A DNA stretch of 64,000 bases from assembly GCA_963813195.1 (NCBI GenBank), contig CAWEYC010000029.1, forward strand, positions 62,001 through 126,000. Direction: 5' to 3'. This document shows, piece after piece, positions 35,878 through 44,196 of the stretch (position 1 is its first letter; each line of letters starts with the position of its first letter). The notes under the pieces are model-generated. The model did not search any database. It was not told the origin of the DNA and was given only the letters and a program-made list of their open reading frames with translations. Made by a program: the position numbers and the translations under genes. The stretch comes from Roseiarcus sp963813195. GTDB lineage: Bacteria; Pseudomonadota; Alphaproteobacteria; Rhizobiales; Beijerinckiaceae.

Positions 35878-36461
35878 TGCACCGGCGCGAGGATTGCGTC
35901 GATTCCGGCGGTGACCTCCGGAATGCTCGCCATGCCGTCGACGAAATGCAGCACGCCCTTGGCGGAGTAATACGGCGTCACCGCCGCGGTGTCGCGGAAG
36001 TAGGCCGCCAGGCGGGTCTTGAAGACTTCCGGATCGTCATCCTTACGTACGGGATGGCCGGCCGCTTCAGCCTCCGCCGCGCGCTTGACGATGCGCGAGA
36101 CGAGCTTTTCCGGGTCGACCTTCAATTCGATCGCCGCGTCGATTTTGACGCCGTGGCGGGCAAGCATCGCGTCGAGCGCCTCAGCCTGCGCCAGGGTGCG
36201 CGGAAAACCATCGAGAATGAAGCCGTTTTTCGCGTCGGGCTCATCGATGCGGTCTTCGATGATGCTCTGGACGATTTCGTCGGAAACCAGGGCGCCCCCC
36301 TCCATCACCGCCTTGGCTCTGAGCCCGACCGGCGTTCCCGCGCGAACCGCCGCGCGGAGCATGTCGCCTGTCGAGAGTTGAGGGATCCCATATTTCTCCA
36401 CCAGCCGCGTCGCCTGTGTGCCTTTTCCGGCGCCGGGCGGCCCGAGCAGGATCAGCCTCAT
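35874..36461 (-). CDS. adk: Adenylate kinase
   Basis: Converts AMP plus ATP to two ADP. 195 residues, the short form without a zinc-type LID. The P-loop GPPGAGKGTQA is at 7-17, LSTGDMLRAAV near 30, and GFILDGFPRTLAQAEAL near 80. The gene overlaps secY by 4 nt (36458-36461), the ordinary spc-operon coupling. The next gene is not rpsM but a CoA hydrolase. Confidence 0.97.
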   Translation of the reverse strand: MRLILLGPPGAGKGTQATRLVEKYGIPQLSTGDMLRAAVRAGTPVGLRAKAVMEGGALVSDEIVQSIIEDRIDEPDAKNGFILDGFPRTLAQAEALDAMLARHGVKIDAAIELKVDPEKLVSRIVKRAAEAEAAGHPVRKDDDPEVFKTRLAAYFRDTAAVTPYYSAKGVLHFVDGMASIPEVTAGIDAILAPVQ

Positions 36462-37792
36462 CTCTTCCTCCCCCTTAATTTGGCCTTTCTGATCAGGCCT
36501 TCATATTGATGCGCTTGCAAGTGGCCATGGATCTGAGCGACCGTATCCATGGTCACGTTGACGACGATCAACAGCGATGTGCCGCCGAAATAGAGCTGGA
36601 CCGATGAATACGACGTCAGCAGTTCCGGCAGGATGCAGATCAGCGCGAGATAACCCGCACCCAGCACGGTGACGCGGGTGAGGATCTGGTCGATATATTG
36701 CGCCGTCCGCTCGCCCGGGCGCACGCCGGGGACGAACCCGCCGTGCTTTTTGAGATTTTCGGCGGTTTCAGCGGGGTTGAACACCGTCGCCGTGTAGAAG
36801 AACGAAAAGAAGATGATCAGCGCGACATAGAGAAGGATATAAAGCGGACCCCCGCGCCCGAGAAGCGTCGTGATCGTCGACAACAGACCGGAACTCGACG
36901 ATCCCTGCGCGAAATTGGCGACGGTCGTCGGCAGCAGCAGCAGCGAAGACGCGAAGATCGGCGGGATCACGCCTGCGGTGTTGAGCTTGAGCGGCAGGAA
37001 CGAACTCTGCCCCTCGTACATCTTATTGCCCACCTGCCGGCGCGGGTAGGTGATGGGAACGCGTCGCTGCGCCCGCTCCATGAAGACGATGAACGCGACG
37101 ACGACGAACACCATCACGATGACCGCGAGCACCAGCCCGGTCGAGATCGAGCCCTGGCGGCCGAGTTCGAAAAGCTGCACCGCGGCAACCGGCAGCCGCG
37201 CGACGATGCCCGCGAAGATGATGAGCGACGACCCGTTGCCCACCCCGCGCGACGTGATTTGCTCGCCAAGCCAGACCAGGAACATCGTGCCGCCCGTCAG
37301 AGTGAGCACCGTCGAGAAGCGGAACAGCAGGCCGGGATCGGCGACGACCCCCGCCCTGCCCTCGAGGCCTATGGCGATGCCGTAGGCCTGGAACACCGCG
37401 AGCACGACGGTGAGGTAGCGCGTGTACTGATTGAGGATCTTACGACCCGCCTCGCCTTCCTTCTTGATCGCCTCCAGCGAGGGAAGCACGGAACTGAGCA
37501 ACTGAATGATGATCGACGCCGAGATGTAGGGCATGATGTTCAGCGCGAACACGGCCATGCGCTGGACCGCGCCGCCCGAGAACATGTTGAACATGTCGAG
37601 CACGCCCTGGCTGTGCCCGGTGAACGATTGCTCGAAGGCGGCCGGGTCGATGCCCGGCAACGGTATGTACGTGCCCAAGCGGAAGACGACCAAGGCGCCG
37701 AGGGTGAACCAGATGCGCTTCTTGAGCTCTTCCGCCTTGGAGAAGGCGGACCAGTTGATGTTGGCTGCAAGCTGTTCGGCCGCCGATGCCAT
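36458..37792 (-). CDS. secY: Preprotein translocase subunit SecY
   Basis: Central pore of the Sec translocon, 444 residues with ten helices. RLGTYIPLPGIDP (about 41-53) is the plug-proximal signature. GGAVQRMAVFALNIMPYISASIIIQLL and the cytoplasmic YPRRQVGNKMYEGQSSFLPLKLN are further landmarks (each read as separate blocks). It follows rplO after a 178-nt gap and overlaps adk by 4 nt. Confidence 0.97.
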   Translation of the reverse strand: MASAAEQLAANINWSAFSKAEELKKRIWFTLGALVVFRLGTYIPLPGIDPAAFEQSFTGHSQGVLDMFNMFSGGAVQRMAVFALNIMPYISASIIIQLLSSVLPSLEAIKKEGEAGRKILNQYTRYLTVVLAVFQAYGIAIGLEGRAGVVADPGLLFRFSTVLTLTGGTMFLVWLGEQITSRGVGNGSSLIIFAGIVARLPVAAVQLFELGRQGSISTGLVLAVIVMVFVVVAFIVFMERAQRRVPITYPRRQVGNKMYEGQSSFLPLKLNTAGVIPPIFASSLLLLPTTVANFAQGSSSSGLLSTITTLLGRGGPLYILLYVALIIFFSFFYTATVFNPAETAENLKKHGGFVPGVRPGERTAQYIDQILTRVTVLGAGYLALICILPELLTSYSSVQLYFGGTSLLIVVNVTMDTVAQIHGHLQAHQYEGLIRKAKLRGRKR

Positions 37793-37970
37793 CGATTTGC
37801 GCTCCGCTTTTCCCTCGCGCGTATTGCTCGCGCCGATTGTGCGCCCGCCTCGGCGGCGCGAGCGCCGCGCAAGGCTATAGACGCAATTCGAACGGCGGCC
37901 GACCCGGCGCGCCGTTCAAATCATATGGCCTGACTCGCGACGAATCGCCACCCCCCGGGCGGCGCTTTCA

Positions 37971-38453
37971 TCAGTTGGCTGCGGGCGCGGCTTCGGCCTT
38001 GAGCGTCTTCACGCTGCCGCCCGCCTTTTCGATCGCCACGACAGCGCTTTTCGAGGCGCCATAGACTTCAAAGTCGGCCTTGACCTTGATCTCGCCGTTG
38101 CCGAGGATCTTCACGCCATCGCGCGCCCGCGCCACCACGCCGGCTTCGATCAGCGCCTCGACAGTGATCGGCTTGCTGGCGTCCAGGAAGCCGGCGTCAA
38201 TCGCGGTTTGGATGCGGCCGAGATTGACCTCGTTGACGTCGAGCGGCGACGGCGGCGTAAAGCCGCGCTTGGGCAGACGACGGTGAAGCGGCATCTGACC
38301 GCCTTCGAAGCCCTTGATGCGCACGCCCGAGCGCGCGGTCTGGCCCTTGCCGCCGCGGCCCGCTTGTTTGCCCTTACCCGAGCCGATGCCGCGACCGACG
38401 CGAATGCGCGCCTTCGAGGAGCCCGGATTGTCCTTAATGCCATTGAGTTTCAT
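37971..38453 (-). CDS. rplO: 50S ribosomal protein L15
   Basis: 160-residue 23S rRNA-binding protein of the large subunit. The N-terminus NPGSSKARIRVGRGIGSGKG and GGKGQTARSGVR are the L15 signature, and GFEGGQMPLHRRLPKRGF follows. An Ala-rich tail ends the chain. It sits between rpmD (11-nt gap) and secY as in the standard spc order. Confidence 0.97.
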   Translation of the reverse strand: MKLNGIKDNPGSSKARIRVGRGIGSGKGKQAGRGGKGQTARSGVRIKGFEGGQMPLHRRLPKRGFTPPSPLDVNEVNLGRIQTAIDAGFLDASKPITVEALIEAGVVARARDGVKILGNGEIKVKADFEVYGASKSAVVAIEKAGGSVKTLKAEAAPAAN

Positions 38454-38463
38454 GTTCGCGTCC

Positions 38464-38655
38464 TCACTGGCCGTCGACGACGCGCACGAGATGCGCGACT
38501 TTGGCGATCATGCCGCGGACGGCTGGCGTATCGACTACGCTGGCGCGTCGGCCGATCTTGTTGAGGCCGAGGCCCTTGAGGGTGTCGCGCTGTGACTGCG
38601 GACGCCCGATCGCGCTGCCGACCTGTTCGAGGGTGACTTTGTTCTGCTTGGTCAT
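38464..38655 (-). CDS. rpmD: 50S ribosomal protein L30
   Basis: 63 residues from ATG 38655. The start was set there because MTKQNKVTLEQVGS aligns with L30 N-termini; six codons upstream are unlikely. IGRPQSQRDTLKGLGLNKIG is the family core. It begins 14 nt after rpsE. Confidence 0.96.
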   Translation of the reverse strand: MTKQNKVTLEQVGSAIGRPQSQRDTLKGLGLNKIGRRASVVDTPAVRGMIAKVAHLVRVVDGQ

Positions 38656-38669
38656 CGGAGGCCTCCCGA

Positions 38670-39242
38670 TCACGAATCGGAAGCGTCGGCTTCGACGCCT
38701 TGCCGGCGCGACTGCAACGTCGACACCTTGAGGTTGCGGCGCTGCGCGACCGAGCGCGGGCTGTCCTCGCGCGCCAGCGCGTCGAATGTCGCCCGGATCA
38801 TGTTGTAGGGGTTCGACGAGCCCTGGCTCTTGGCGACGACGTCGTGCACGCCGAGCAATTCGAACACCGCGCGCATCGGGCCGCCGGCGATGATGCCGGT
38901 GCCGGCGGGAGCGGCGCGCAGGACGACGCGCCCCGCGCCGTGACGGCCGTTCACGTCGTGATGCAGGGTGCGTCCCTCGCGCAGCGGCACCCGGACGACG
39001 CCACGCTTGGCGGCCTCCGTCGCCTTGCGGATGGCCTCAGGCACTTCGCGCGCCTTGCCGTGGCCAAAACCGACGCGTCCCTTCTGATCGCCGACGACGA
39101 CCAGCGCCGCGAAACCGAAGCGCCGTCCGCCCTTCACCACCTTCGCCACACGATTGATGTGGACGAGGCGGTCGACGAACTCGCTGTCGCGCTCCTCTCG
39201 GCTATGCTCGCGGCCGCGGCCGCCTTCTCCTTCACGCGCCAT
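38670..39242 (-). CDS. rpsE: 30S ribosomal protein S5
   Basis: 190-residue small-subunit protein. The double-stranded RNA-binding domain has VDRLVHINRVAKVVKGGRRF (about 23-42), and the second domain has AGTGIIAGGPMRAVFELLGV and KSQGSSNPYNMIRAT. The loop residues linked to spectinomycin resistance (VVKGGR) are the ordinary ones. The N-terminus has a short charged extension of about 20 residues. Confidence 0.97.
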   Translation of the reverse strand: MAREGEGGRGREHSREERDSEFVDRLVHINRVAKVVKGGRRFGFAALVVVGDQKGRVGFGHGKAREVPEAIRKATEAAKRGVVRVPLREGRTLHHDVNGRHGAGRVVLRAAPAGTGIIAGGPMRAVFELLGVHDVVAKSQGSSNPYNMIRATFDALAREDSPRSVAQRRNLKVSTLQSRRQGVEADASDS

Positions 39243-39305
39243 GGTTTTGTTCCGTCACTTGCGCGGCGCTCGTCGTCGAGGACGCCGCTCGCTTGGGGTT
39301 GAAGA

Positions 39306-39668
39306 TCAGAATTCGAGGCCGCCCTCGCGCGCGCCCTCGGCGAGCGCCTTGACGCGCCCGTGATACATGTAGCCGCCGCGATCGAAAACGACCTTGTCGA
39401 CGCCCGCCTTCTTGGCGCGCTCGGCGATCTCCTTGCCGATGCGCTTGGCCGCCTCGACATCCGCGCCGGTCTTCAAGGCTTCCCGGAACGCCTTCTCCAG
39501 CGACGAAGCGGCGGCCAGCGTCACGCCCTTCTCGTCGTCGATGATCTGGGCGGAAATCTGCTTGGACGAACGAAACACGCTCAGGCGCGGGCGCCCGCCG
39601 CCATGGGAGGCGATCGCGCGGCGAACGCGCGCTTTGCGGCGCTCGGTGGATTGGTTGGACTTGGCCAT
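39306..39668 (-). CDS. rplR: 50S ribosomal protein L18
   Basis: 120-residue 5S rRNA-binding protein. RRKARVRRAIASHGGGRPRLSV, cut here to its RPRLSVFRSSKQISAQ portion, and the C-terminal DRGGYMYHGRVKALAEGAREGG are typical. It is 11 nt after rplF, in standard order. Confidence 0.97.
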   Translation of the reverse strand: MAKSNQSTERRKARVRRAIASHGGGRPRLSVFRSSKQISAQIIDDEKGVTLAAASSLEKAFREALKTGADVEAAKRIGKEIAERAKKAGVDKVVFDRGGYMYHGRVKALAEGAREGGLEF

Positions 39669-39679
39669 GACGGCGCCCC

Positions 39680-40213
39680 TTACTTCTTCTTGCCTTCCTT
39701 GCGGAAGATGAACTCGTCGACATATTTGACGCCCTTGCCCTTGTAGGGTTCGGGGCCGCGGAACGCGCGAATCTCGGCTGCGATCTGACCGACCTGGCGC
39801 TTATCGATGCCGGCGACGGTGATCTCCGTCGGCTTCGGCGTCGTGATCGTGACGCCGGCCGGGATGGGATAGACGACGTCGTGGCTGTAGCCGAGAGAAA
39901 GCTGCAGGTTCTTGCCGGCGATCGCCGCCTTGTAGCCGACGCCGTTGATCTCCAGCCGCTTCTCGAAGCCCTTGGTGACGCCGGCGACGAGGTTCTGAAT
40001 CATGGCGCGCGCCATGCCCCACATCGCCCGCGCGCGCTTTTCTTCGCTTTGCGGCTCGACGACGATCGCGCCGCCTTCGATCTTGACGGAGACGTCCTCC
40101 GGAGCGGTGAACTTCAGTTCGCCCTTGGCGCCCTTCACGGCGATCGATTGACCGTCGATCTTGGCCGTGACGCCGGCGGGAATGGCGACGGGCTTTTTGC
40201 CGATACGAGACAT
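39680..40213 (-). CDS. rplF: 50S ribosomal protein L6
   Basis: 177 residues. SRIGKKPVAIPAGV at the N-terminus and ITVAGIDKRQVGQIAAEIR with RGPEPYKGKGVKY near the C-terminus are the two L6 domain signatures. The protein lies at the base of the L7/L12 stalk near the factor-binding site. Position and length are standard. Confidence 0.97.
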   Translation of the reverse strand: MSRIGKKPVAIPAGVTAKIDGQSIAVKGAKGELKFTAPEDVSVKIEGGAIVVEPQSEEKRARAMWGMARAMIQNLVAGVTKGFEKRLEINGVGYKAAIAGKNLQLSLGYSHDVVYPIPAGVTITTPKPTEITVAGIDKRQVGQIAAEIRAFRGPEPYKGKGVKYVDEFIFRKEGKKK

Positions 40214-40268
40214 AGCACTGGTTCCAAATTAACGGACGCCGACCGGGTCGGCCTTGACGAGGCGGCCT

Positions 40269-40667
40269 TTAGAAGACCGTGCAGAGGACCTCGCCCCCCA
40301 CGTGATTTTCGCGCGCCGAGTGATCCGCCATCACGCCTTTCGGCGTGGACAGGATCGACACGCCGAGACCGTTGGCGACACGCGGCATGCCGTCGACGGC
40401 GACGTAGACGCGCCGCCCCGGCTTGGAGACGCGATCAATCTTGCGGATGACCGGCTCGTTGTCGAAGTACTTGAGCTCGATCTCGAACTCGGTGCGGCCG
40501 TTGCCGTAATCGGTCGTCGAATAGCCGCGGATATAGCCTTCGGACTGCAAAACGTCGAGCACCTTCTTGCGCAAGGAGGAGCCCGGCGTGGAAACCTTGC
40601 CGCGCTTGCGCATCTGCGCGTTGCGGATGCGGGTGAGCATATCGCCCAAGGGATCGTTCACTGACAT
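40269..40667 (-). CDS. rpsH: 30S ribosomal protein S8
   Basis: 132 residues. NDPLGDMLTRIRNAQ (4-18) and the C-terminal STPKGVMADHSARENHVGGE are S8 hallmarks. S8 binds 16S rRNA helix 21 and, in E. coli, represses the spc operon by binding near rplE; whether that holds here is not shown. It follows rpsN by 13 nt. Confidence 0.97.
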   Translation of the reverse strand: MSVNDPLGDMLTRIRNAQMRKRGKVSTPGSSLRKKVLDVLQSEGYIRGYSTTDYGNGRTEFEIELKYFDNEPVIRKIDRVSKPGRRVYVAVDGMPRVANGLGVSILSTPKGVMADHSARENHVGGEVLCTVF

Positions 40668-40680
40668 GATCCTCGCCTCC

Positions 40681-40986
40681 TCACCAGCTCGACTTCACGA
40701 GGCCGGGAATGAGGCCCTTGTTGCCCAATTCCCGCAGCGCGATGCGGCTCATCTTCATCTTGCGATAATAGCCGCGCGGACGACCCGTCACTTCGCAGCG
40801 GTTGCGCACGCGAACAATCGCGCCGTTGCGCGGCAGCGCGGCGAGCTTGAGGCGCGCCTCGAAACGCTCCTCCATCGGCAGCTTGTCGTCGTTGGCGACG
40901 TCCAGAAGGCGCCTGCGCCGAGCGGAGAATTTCTTCGCCAGGCGCTGCTTGCGCTGATTGTTCTCGATTGCACTCTTCTTTGCCAT
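40681..40986 (-). CDS. rpsN: 30S ribosomal protein S14 (zinc-free form)
   Basis: 101 residues. KKSAIENNQRKQRLAKKF and CEVTGRPRGYYRKMKMSRI are typical of the long S14 lacking the CxxC zinc motifs. The second of two adjacent ATGs (40986) is used as start. It follows rplE by 35 nt. Confidence 0.97.
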   Translation of the reverse strand: MAKKSAIENNQRKQRLAKKFSARRRRLLDVANDDKLPMEERFEARLKLAALPRNGAIVRVRNRCEVTGRPRGYYRKMKMSRIALRELGNKGLIPGLVKSSW

Positions 40987-41021
40987 CAAAGGGCTCCTTT
41001 TTCCGCGTTTGAGCGGTCAGC

Positions 41022-41735
41022 TCACTGCCGGAACGGGAAGTTGAAGGCGCGCAGCAACGCGCGCGCCTCGGCGTCGGTCTTGGCCGTCGTGCGCACCACG
41101 ATGTCCATACCCAGCATCGATTCCGCCTTGTCGTAATCGATTTCGGGGAAAATGATGTGTTCCTTCACGCCGAGCGCGTAATTGCCTCGCCCGTCGAACG
41201 ACTTCGGATCGAGGCCGCGGAAATCGCGCACGCGCGGCAACGCAACCGTGACCAGACGATCGAGAAATTCGTACATCCGCGTCTTGCGCAGCGTGACCTT
41301 GACGCCGATCGGCATGTTCTCGCGCACCTTGAAGGTCGAGATCGCCTTGCGCGCCCGCGTCACCACCGGCTTCTGGCCGGCGATCAGCGCGAGGTCGTTG
41401 GCGGCGGAGGTCACCTTCTTGGTGTCGTTGACCGCCTCGCCGACGCCCATGTTCAACACGATCTTCTCGATCCTGGGAACCTGCAGCGCATTCTTGTAGC
41501 CGAATTCCTCGACGAGTTTCGGTACGATCACCGCCTCGTACAGCTTCTTCAGGCGCGCGACATAGTCCTTCGGCGGGGCCTTCGGTTGGCCGGCGCTCGC
41601 GACTTCGGTCTGGCTGGCGCGGCCCTTGCCCTTCGCCGTCTTCGGTTCGGCGGCGGCCTCGGCCTTGCCGCCCTTCGCGGCGGCCTTGTCGGCCTTCGCC
41701 GACTTGCCGCCCTTCTCGGTTTTTGCCTCAGCCAT
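41022..41735 (-). CDS. rplE: 50S ribosomal protein L5 with long Lys/Ala-rich N-terminal extension
   Basis: The L5 core starts near residue 57 (DYVARLKKLYEAVIVPKL) and includes PRIEKIVLNMGVGEA and EHIIFPEIDYDK. Total length is 237 residues against about 180 in most bacteria. The extra 50 or so N-terminal residues are almost only Lys, Ala, Gly, Glu and Pro (AKADKAAAKGGKAEAAAEP). ATG 41735 is supported by its 8-nt overlap with the end of rplX, typical of coupled ribosomal genes, and there is no ATG at the canonical position. L5 binds 5S rRNA in the central protuberance. Confidence 0.95.
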   Translation of the reverse strand: MAEAKTEKGGKSAKADKAAAKGGKAEAAAEPKTAKGKGRASQTEVASAGQPKAPPKDYVARLKKLYEAVIVPKLVEEFGYKNALQVPRIEKIVLNMGVGEAVNDTKKVTSAANDLALIAGQKPVVTRARKAISTFKVRENMPIGVKVTLRKTRMYEFLDRLVTVALPRVRDFRGLDPKSFDGRGNYALGVKEHIIFPEIDYDKAESMLGMDIVVRTTAKTDAEARALLRAFNFPFRQ

Positions 41736-42045
41736 CGATCAGGTCTCCGGAACGCTTGGCGACGCGGACCTTGCGGCCGTCGTCGAGAATCTTGAATCCG
41801 ACGCGCGTCGGCTTGCCGGTCTTGGGATCGGCGATCGCCAGATTGGACAAATCGATCGAGGCTTCCTTGGACAGAATGCCGCCCTCGGTCTGCGCGGTCT
41901 GACGCGTGTGGCGTTTGACGATATTGACGCCGGTGACGACGGCGCGGCGGTCGGCCGGAATGACGCGCGTGACTTCGCCGGTCTTGCCTTTGTCGCGGCC
42001 CGCGAGGACGACGACCTTGTCGCCCTTCTTGATTTTAGCGGCCAT
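41728..42045 (-). CDS. rplX: 50S ribosomal protein L24
   Basis: 105 residues starting at ATG 42045. KIKKGDKVVVLAGRDKGKTG is the KOW motif, followed by VVTGVNIVKRHTRQT. It overlaps rplN by one base and rplE by 8 nt, showing tight coupling. L24 is an early assembly-initiator on 23S rRNA. Confidence 0.97.
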   Translation of the reverse strand: MAAKIKKGDKVVVLAGRDKGKTGEVTRVIPADRRAVVTGVNIVKRHTRQTAQTEGGILSKEASIDLSNLAIADPKTGKPTRVGFKILDDGRKVRVAKRSGDLIDG

Positions 42046-42413
42046 CACAGCACCTCCGGCGCGAGCGAGATGATCTTGACGTGGTTCTTGGCGCGAAGCT
42101 CGCGCGGCACCGGTCCGAAGATGCGGGTTCCCACCGGCTCGGACTGATTGTTGATCAGCACCGCCGCATTCGAATCGAAGCGGATAACGGAACCATCGGC
42201 GCGACGAATGTCCTTGGCGGTGCGCACGACCACCGCCTTCATGACATCGCCCTTCTTCACGCGGCCGCGCGGAATGGCCTCCTTGATCGACACCACGATG
42301 ATATCGCCGATCGAGGCGTAGCGCCGCTTCGAACCGCCCAGCACCTTGATGCACATCACGCGACGGGCGCCGGAATTGTCGGCGACGTCGAGGTTCGTTT
42401 GCATCTGTATCAT
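42045..42413 (-). CDS. rplN: 50S ribosomal protein L14
   Basis: 122 residues, the standard size. MIQMQTNLDVADNSGARRVM begins the chain, and GTRIFGPVPRELRAKN near the end is the L14 signature. A 110-nt gap with two RNA hairpins separates it from rpsQ. Confidence 0.98.
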   Translation of the reverse strand: MIQMQTNLDVADNSGARRVMCIKVLGGSKRRYASIGDIIVVSIKEAIPRGRVKKGDVMKAVVVRTAKDIRRADGSVIRFDSNAAVLINNQSEPVGTRIFGPVPRELRAKNHVKIISLAPEVL

Positions 42414-42444
42414 GGCCTAAACGCCTTTCTTGTCAGAACGGTTT

Positions 42445-42492
42445 CCGGTCACTCGCGCGACCGGACTACGCCTGAAGGAGGCTCGCGCCTCC
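42445..42492 (-). other. Tandem RNA hairpins between rpsQ and rplN
   Basis: Two neighbouring inverted repeats in the 110-nt gap: GGAGGC/GCCTCC with a 4-nt loop (GCGA on the transcribed strand, 42477-42492) and CCGGTC/GACCGG with an 8-nt loop (42445-42464). Neither is followed by a T-tract. They could be mRNA processing or protein-binding structures at the S10/spc operon boundary; this is inference. Confidence 0.4.
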
Positions 42493-42523
42493 GGGATGAA
42501 CTCGCCTGGAGAGGACCGCCCTC

Positions 42524-42766
42524 TCAGGCCTTGGGAGCGTCCGCGATGACGATCCACCGCTTCAGCTTCGAAATCGGCTTGGTCTCCTCGATCGAGACCG
42601 TGTCGCCGACCTTGTGCGTCTTGGTCTCGGCATGTGCGTGATAGTTCTTCGAGCGGCGCACCGTTTTCTTCAACAGCGGGTGCGTGAAACGGCGCTCGAC
42701 CTTGACGACCAAGGTCTTCTCTTGCTTGTCGCTGACGACGACGCCCTGGAGGATTCGCTTCGGCAT
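42524..42766 (-). CDS. rpsQ: 30S ribosomal protein S17
   Basis: 80 residues. MPKRILQGVVVSDKQEKTLV and RRFTHPLLKKTVRRSKNYHAH fit S17, an OB-fold 16S rRNA-binding protein. It follows rpmC by 10 nt and is the last gene of the S10-operon part. Confidence 0.97.
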   Translation of the reverse strand: MPKRILQGVVVSDKQEKTLVVKVERRFTHPLLKKTVRRSKNYHAHAETKTHKVGDTVSIEETKPISKLKRWIVIADAPKA

Positions 42767-42776
42767 TTCTGAGTCC

Positions 42777-42992
42777 TCAGCCCTTATTCTTGGCGGCGCG
42801 CTTCTGCGCGGCGATGGTTTTGACGCGCGCGATGTCGCGACGCACGACGCGCACGCGCGCGGTGTCCTGCAACTGGCCGCTCGCGCGCTGGAAGCGCAGG
42901 TTGAACTGCTCCTTCTTCAGCTTGAGAGCCTCGTCGTCCAGTTGATCCTCGCTCATCACGCGCAGATCCGAGAGACGGCTGGAATTTTTCAT
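42777..42992 (-). CDS. rpmC: 50S ribosomal protein L29
   Basis: 71-residue two-helix protein near the exit tunnel. DLRVMSEDQLDDEALKLKKE and NLRFQRASGQLQDTARVRVV are typical. It follows rplP by 12 nt. Confidence 0.97.
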   Translation of the reverse strand: MKNSSRLSDLRVMSEDQLDDEALKLKKEQFNLRFQRASGQLQDTARVRVVRRDIARVKTIAAQKRAAKNKG

Positions 42993-43004
42993 CGCTCTCT
43001 CTCC

Positions 43005-43418
43005 TTATTCCGCGATGCGCTGTACGAAACGCGTCTTGATCGGCAGCTTCGCCGCCGCGAGTTCGAACGCCTCGCGCGCCAACTGCTCCGGCACGCCGTC
43101 GACCTCGAACATGATGCGGCCCGGCGCGACGCGCACGATCCATAGCTCCGGGGCGCCCTTGCCCTTGCCCATACGAACTTCGATCGGCTTCTTCGAAACC
43201 GGGACGTCCGGGAAGACGCGGATCCAAACGCGTCCGGCGCGCTTCATGTGGCGGGTCAGCGCGCGGCGGGCGGCCTCGATCTGGCGCGCGGTCACGCGCT
43301 CCGGCTCGACCGCCTTCAGGCCGAACTCGCCGAAATTCAGCGCGAATCCACCCTTGGCGACGCCGCGAATGCGCCCCTTGAACGCCTTGCGGAATTTAGT
43401 CTTCTTAGGCTGCATCAT
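43005..43418 (-). CDS. rplP: 50S ribosomal protein L16
   Basis: 137 residues. QPKKTKFRKAFKGRIRGVAKGG starts the chain (N-terminal loop close to the peptidyl-transferase centre). RIFPDVPVSKKPIEVRMGKGKG appears here with V for I in the first position (RVFPDVPVSKKPIEVRMG). Order and length are standard. Confidence 0.97.
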   Translation of the reverse strand: MMQPKKTKFRKAFKGRIRGVAKGGFALNFGEFGLKAVEPERVTARQIEAARRALTRHMKRAGRVWIRVFPDVPVSKKPIEVRMGKGKGAPELWIVRVAPGRIMFEVDGVPEQLAREAFELAAAKLPIKTRFVQRIAE

Positions 43419-43438
43419 GGTCGTGGACCTTCAATTTT

Positions 43439-44185
43439 TCAGGCCGCGTCGCGGCCGTGATCGCGATCGCGGTCACGCTCGCGCGGCTCGCGTCGCGGAC
43501 GATGGGTCGACGAATGATCGGCCTCGGCCTGGCGCTTGTCCTGCGCCATCGGATCGTGCTCGAGGATTTCGCCCTTGAAAATCCAAACCTTGATGCCGCA
43601 CGTGCCGTAGGCGGTGTGCGCCGTCGCCACGCCGTAGTCGACGTCGGCGCGCAGCGTATGCAACGGCACGCGTCCCTCGCGGTACCACTCGAGACGGGCG
43701 ATTTCCGCGCCGCCCAGACGTCCGGAGCAGTTGATGCGGATGCCTTCCGCGCCGAGGCGCATCGCCGATTGCACCGCGCGCTTCATCGCGCGACGGAATG
43801 CGACGCGGCGCTCGAGCTGCTGGGCGATCGAGTCCGCGACGAGCGTCGCGTCGATTTCCGGCTTGCGGACTTCGACGATGTTGATCGCGACTTCCGACTG
43901 GGTCAGCTTGGCGACCTGCTTGCGCAGCTTGTCGATGTCCGCGCCCTTCTTGCCGATCACGACGCCGGGGCGCGCCGAATGAATGTTGACGCGGCACTTC
44001 TTGTGCGGGCGCTCGATGACGATCTTGGAGATGGCCGCCTGCTTCAACGCGCCCATCAGCAATTCGCGGATCTTCATGTCCTCGTGCAACAGCTTGCCGT
44101 ATTCGCCCTTGCTGGAGAACCAACGCGAATCCCAGGTGCGGTTGACGCCGAGGCGCAGCCCGATCGGATTGATCTTCTGACCCAT
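43439..44185 (-). CDS. rpsC: 30S ribosomal protein S3
   Basis: 248 residues. MGQKINPIGLRLGVNRTWDS begins the chain; the KH domain has GVVIGKKGADIDKLR (about 75-89). SGRLGGAEIARLEWYREGRVP marks the C-terminal domain. The last 35 or so residues are an Arg/Asp/His-rich tail (RREPRERDRDRDHGRDAA), a low-complexity ending often seen in alphaproteobacterial S3. Confidence 0.97.
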   Translation of the reverse strand: MGQKINPIGLRLGVNRTWDSRWFSSKGEYGKLLHEDMKIRELLMGALKQAAISKIVIERPHKKCRVNIHSARPGVVIGKKGADIDKLRKQVAKLTQSEVAINIVEVRKPEIDATLVADSIAQQLERRVAFRRAMKRAVQSAMRLGAEGIRINCSGRLGGAEIARLEWYREGRVPLHTLRADVDYGVATAHTAYGTCGIKVWIFKGEILEHDPMAQDKRQAEADHSSTHRPRREPRERDRDRDHGRDAA

Positions 44186-44196
44186 CGCTTGACTCC

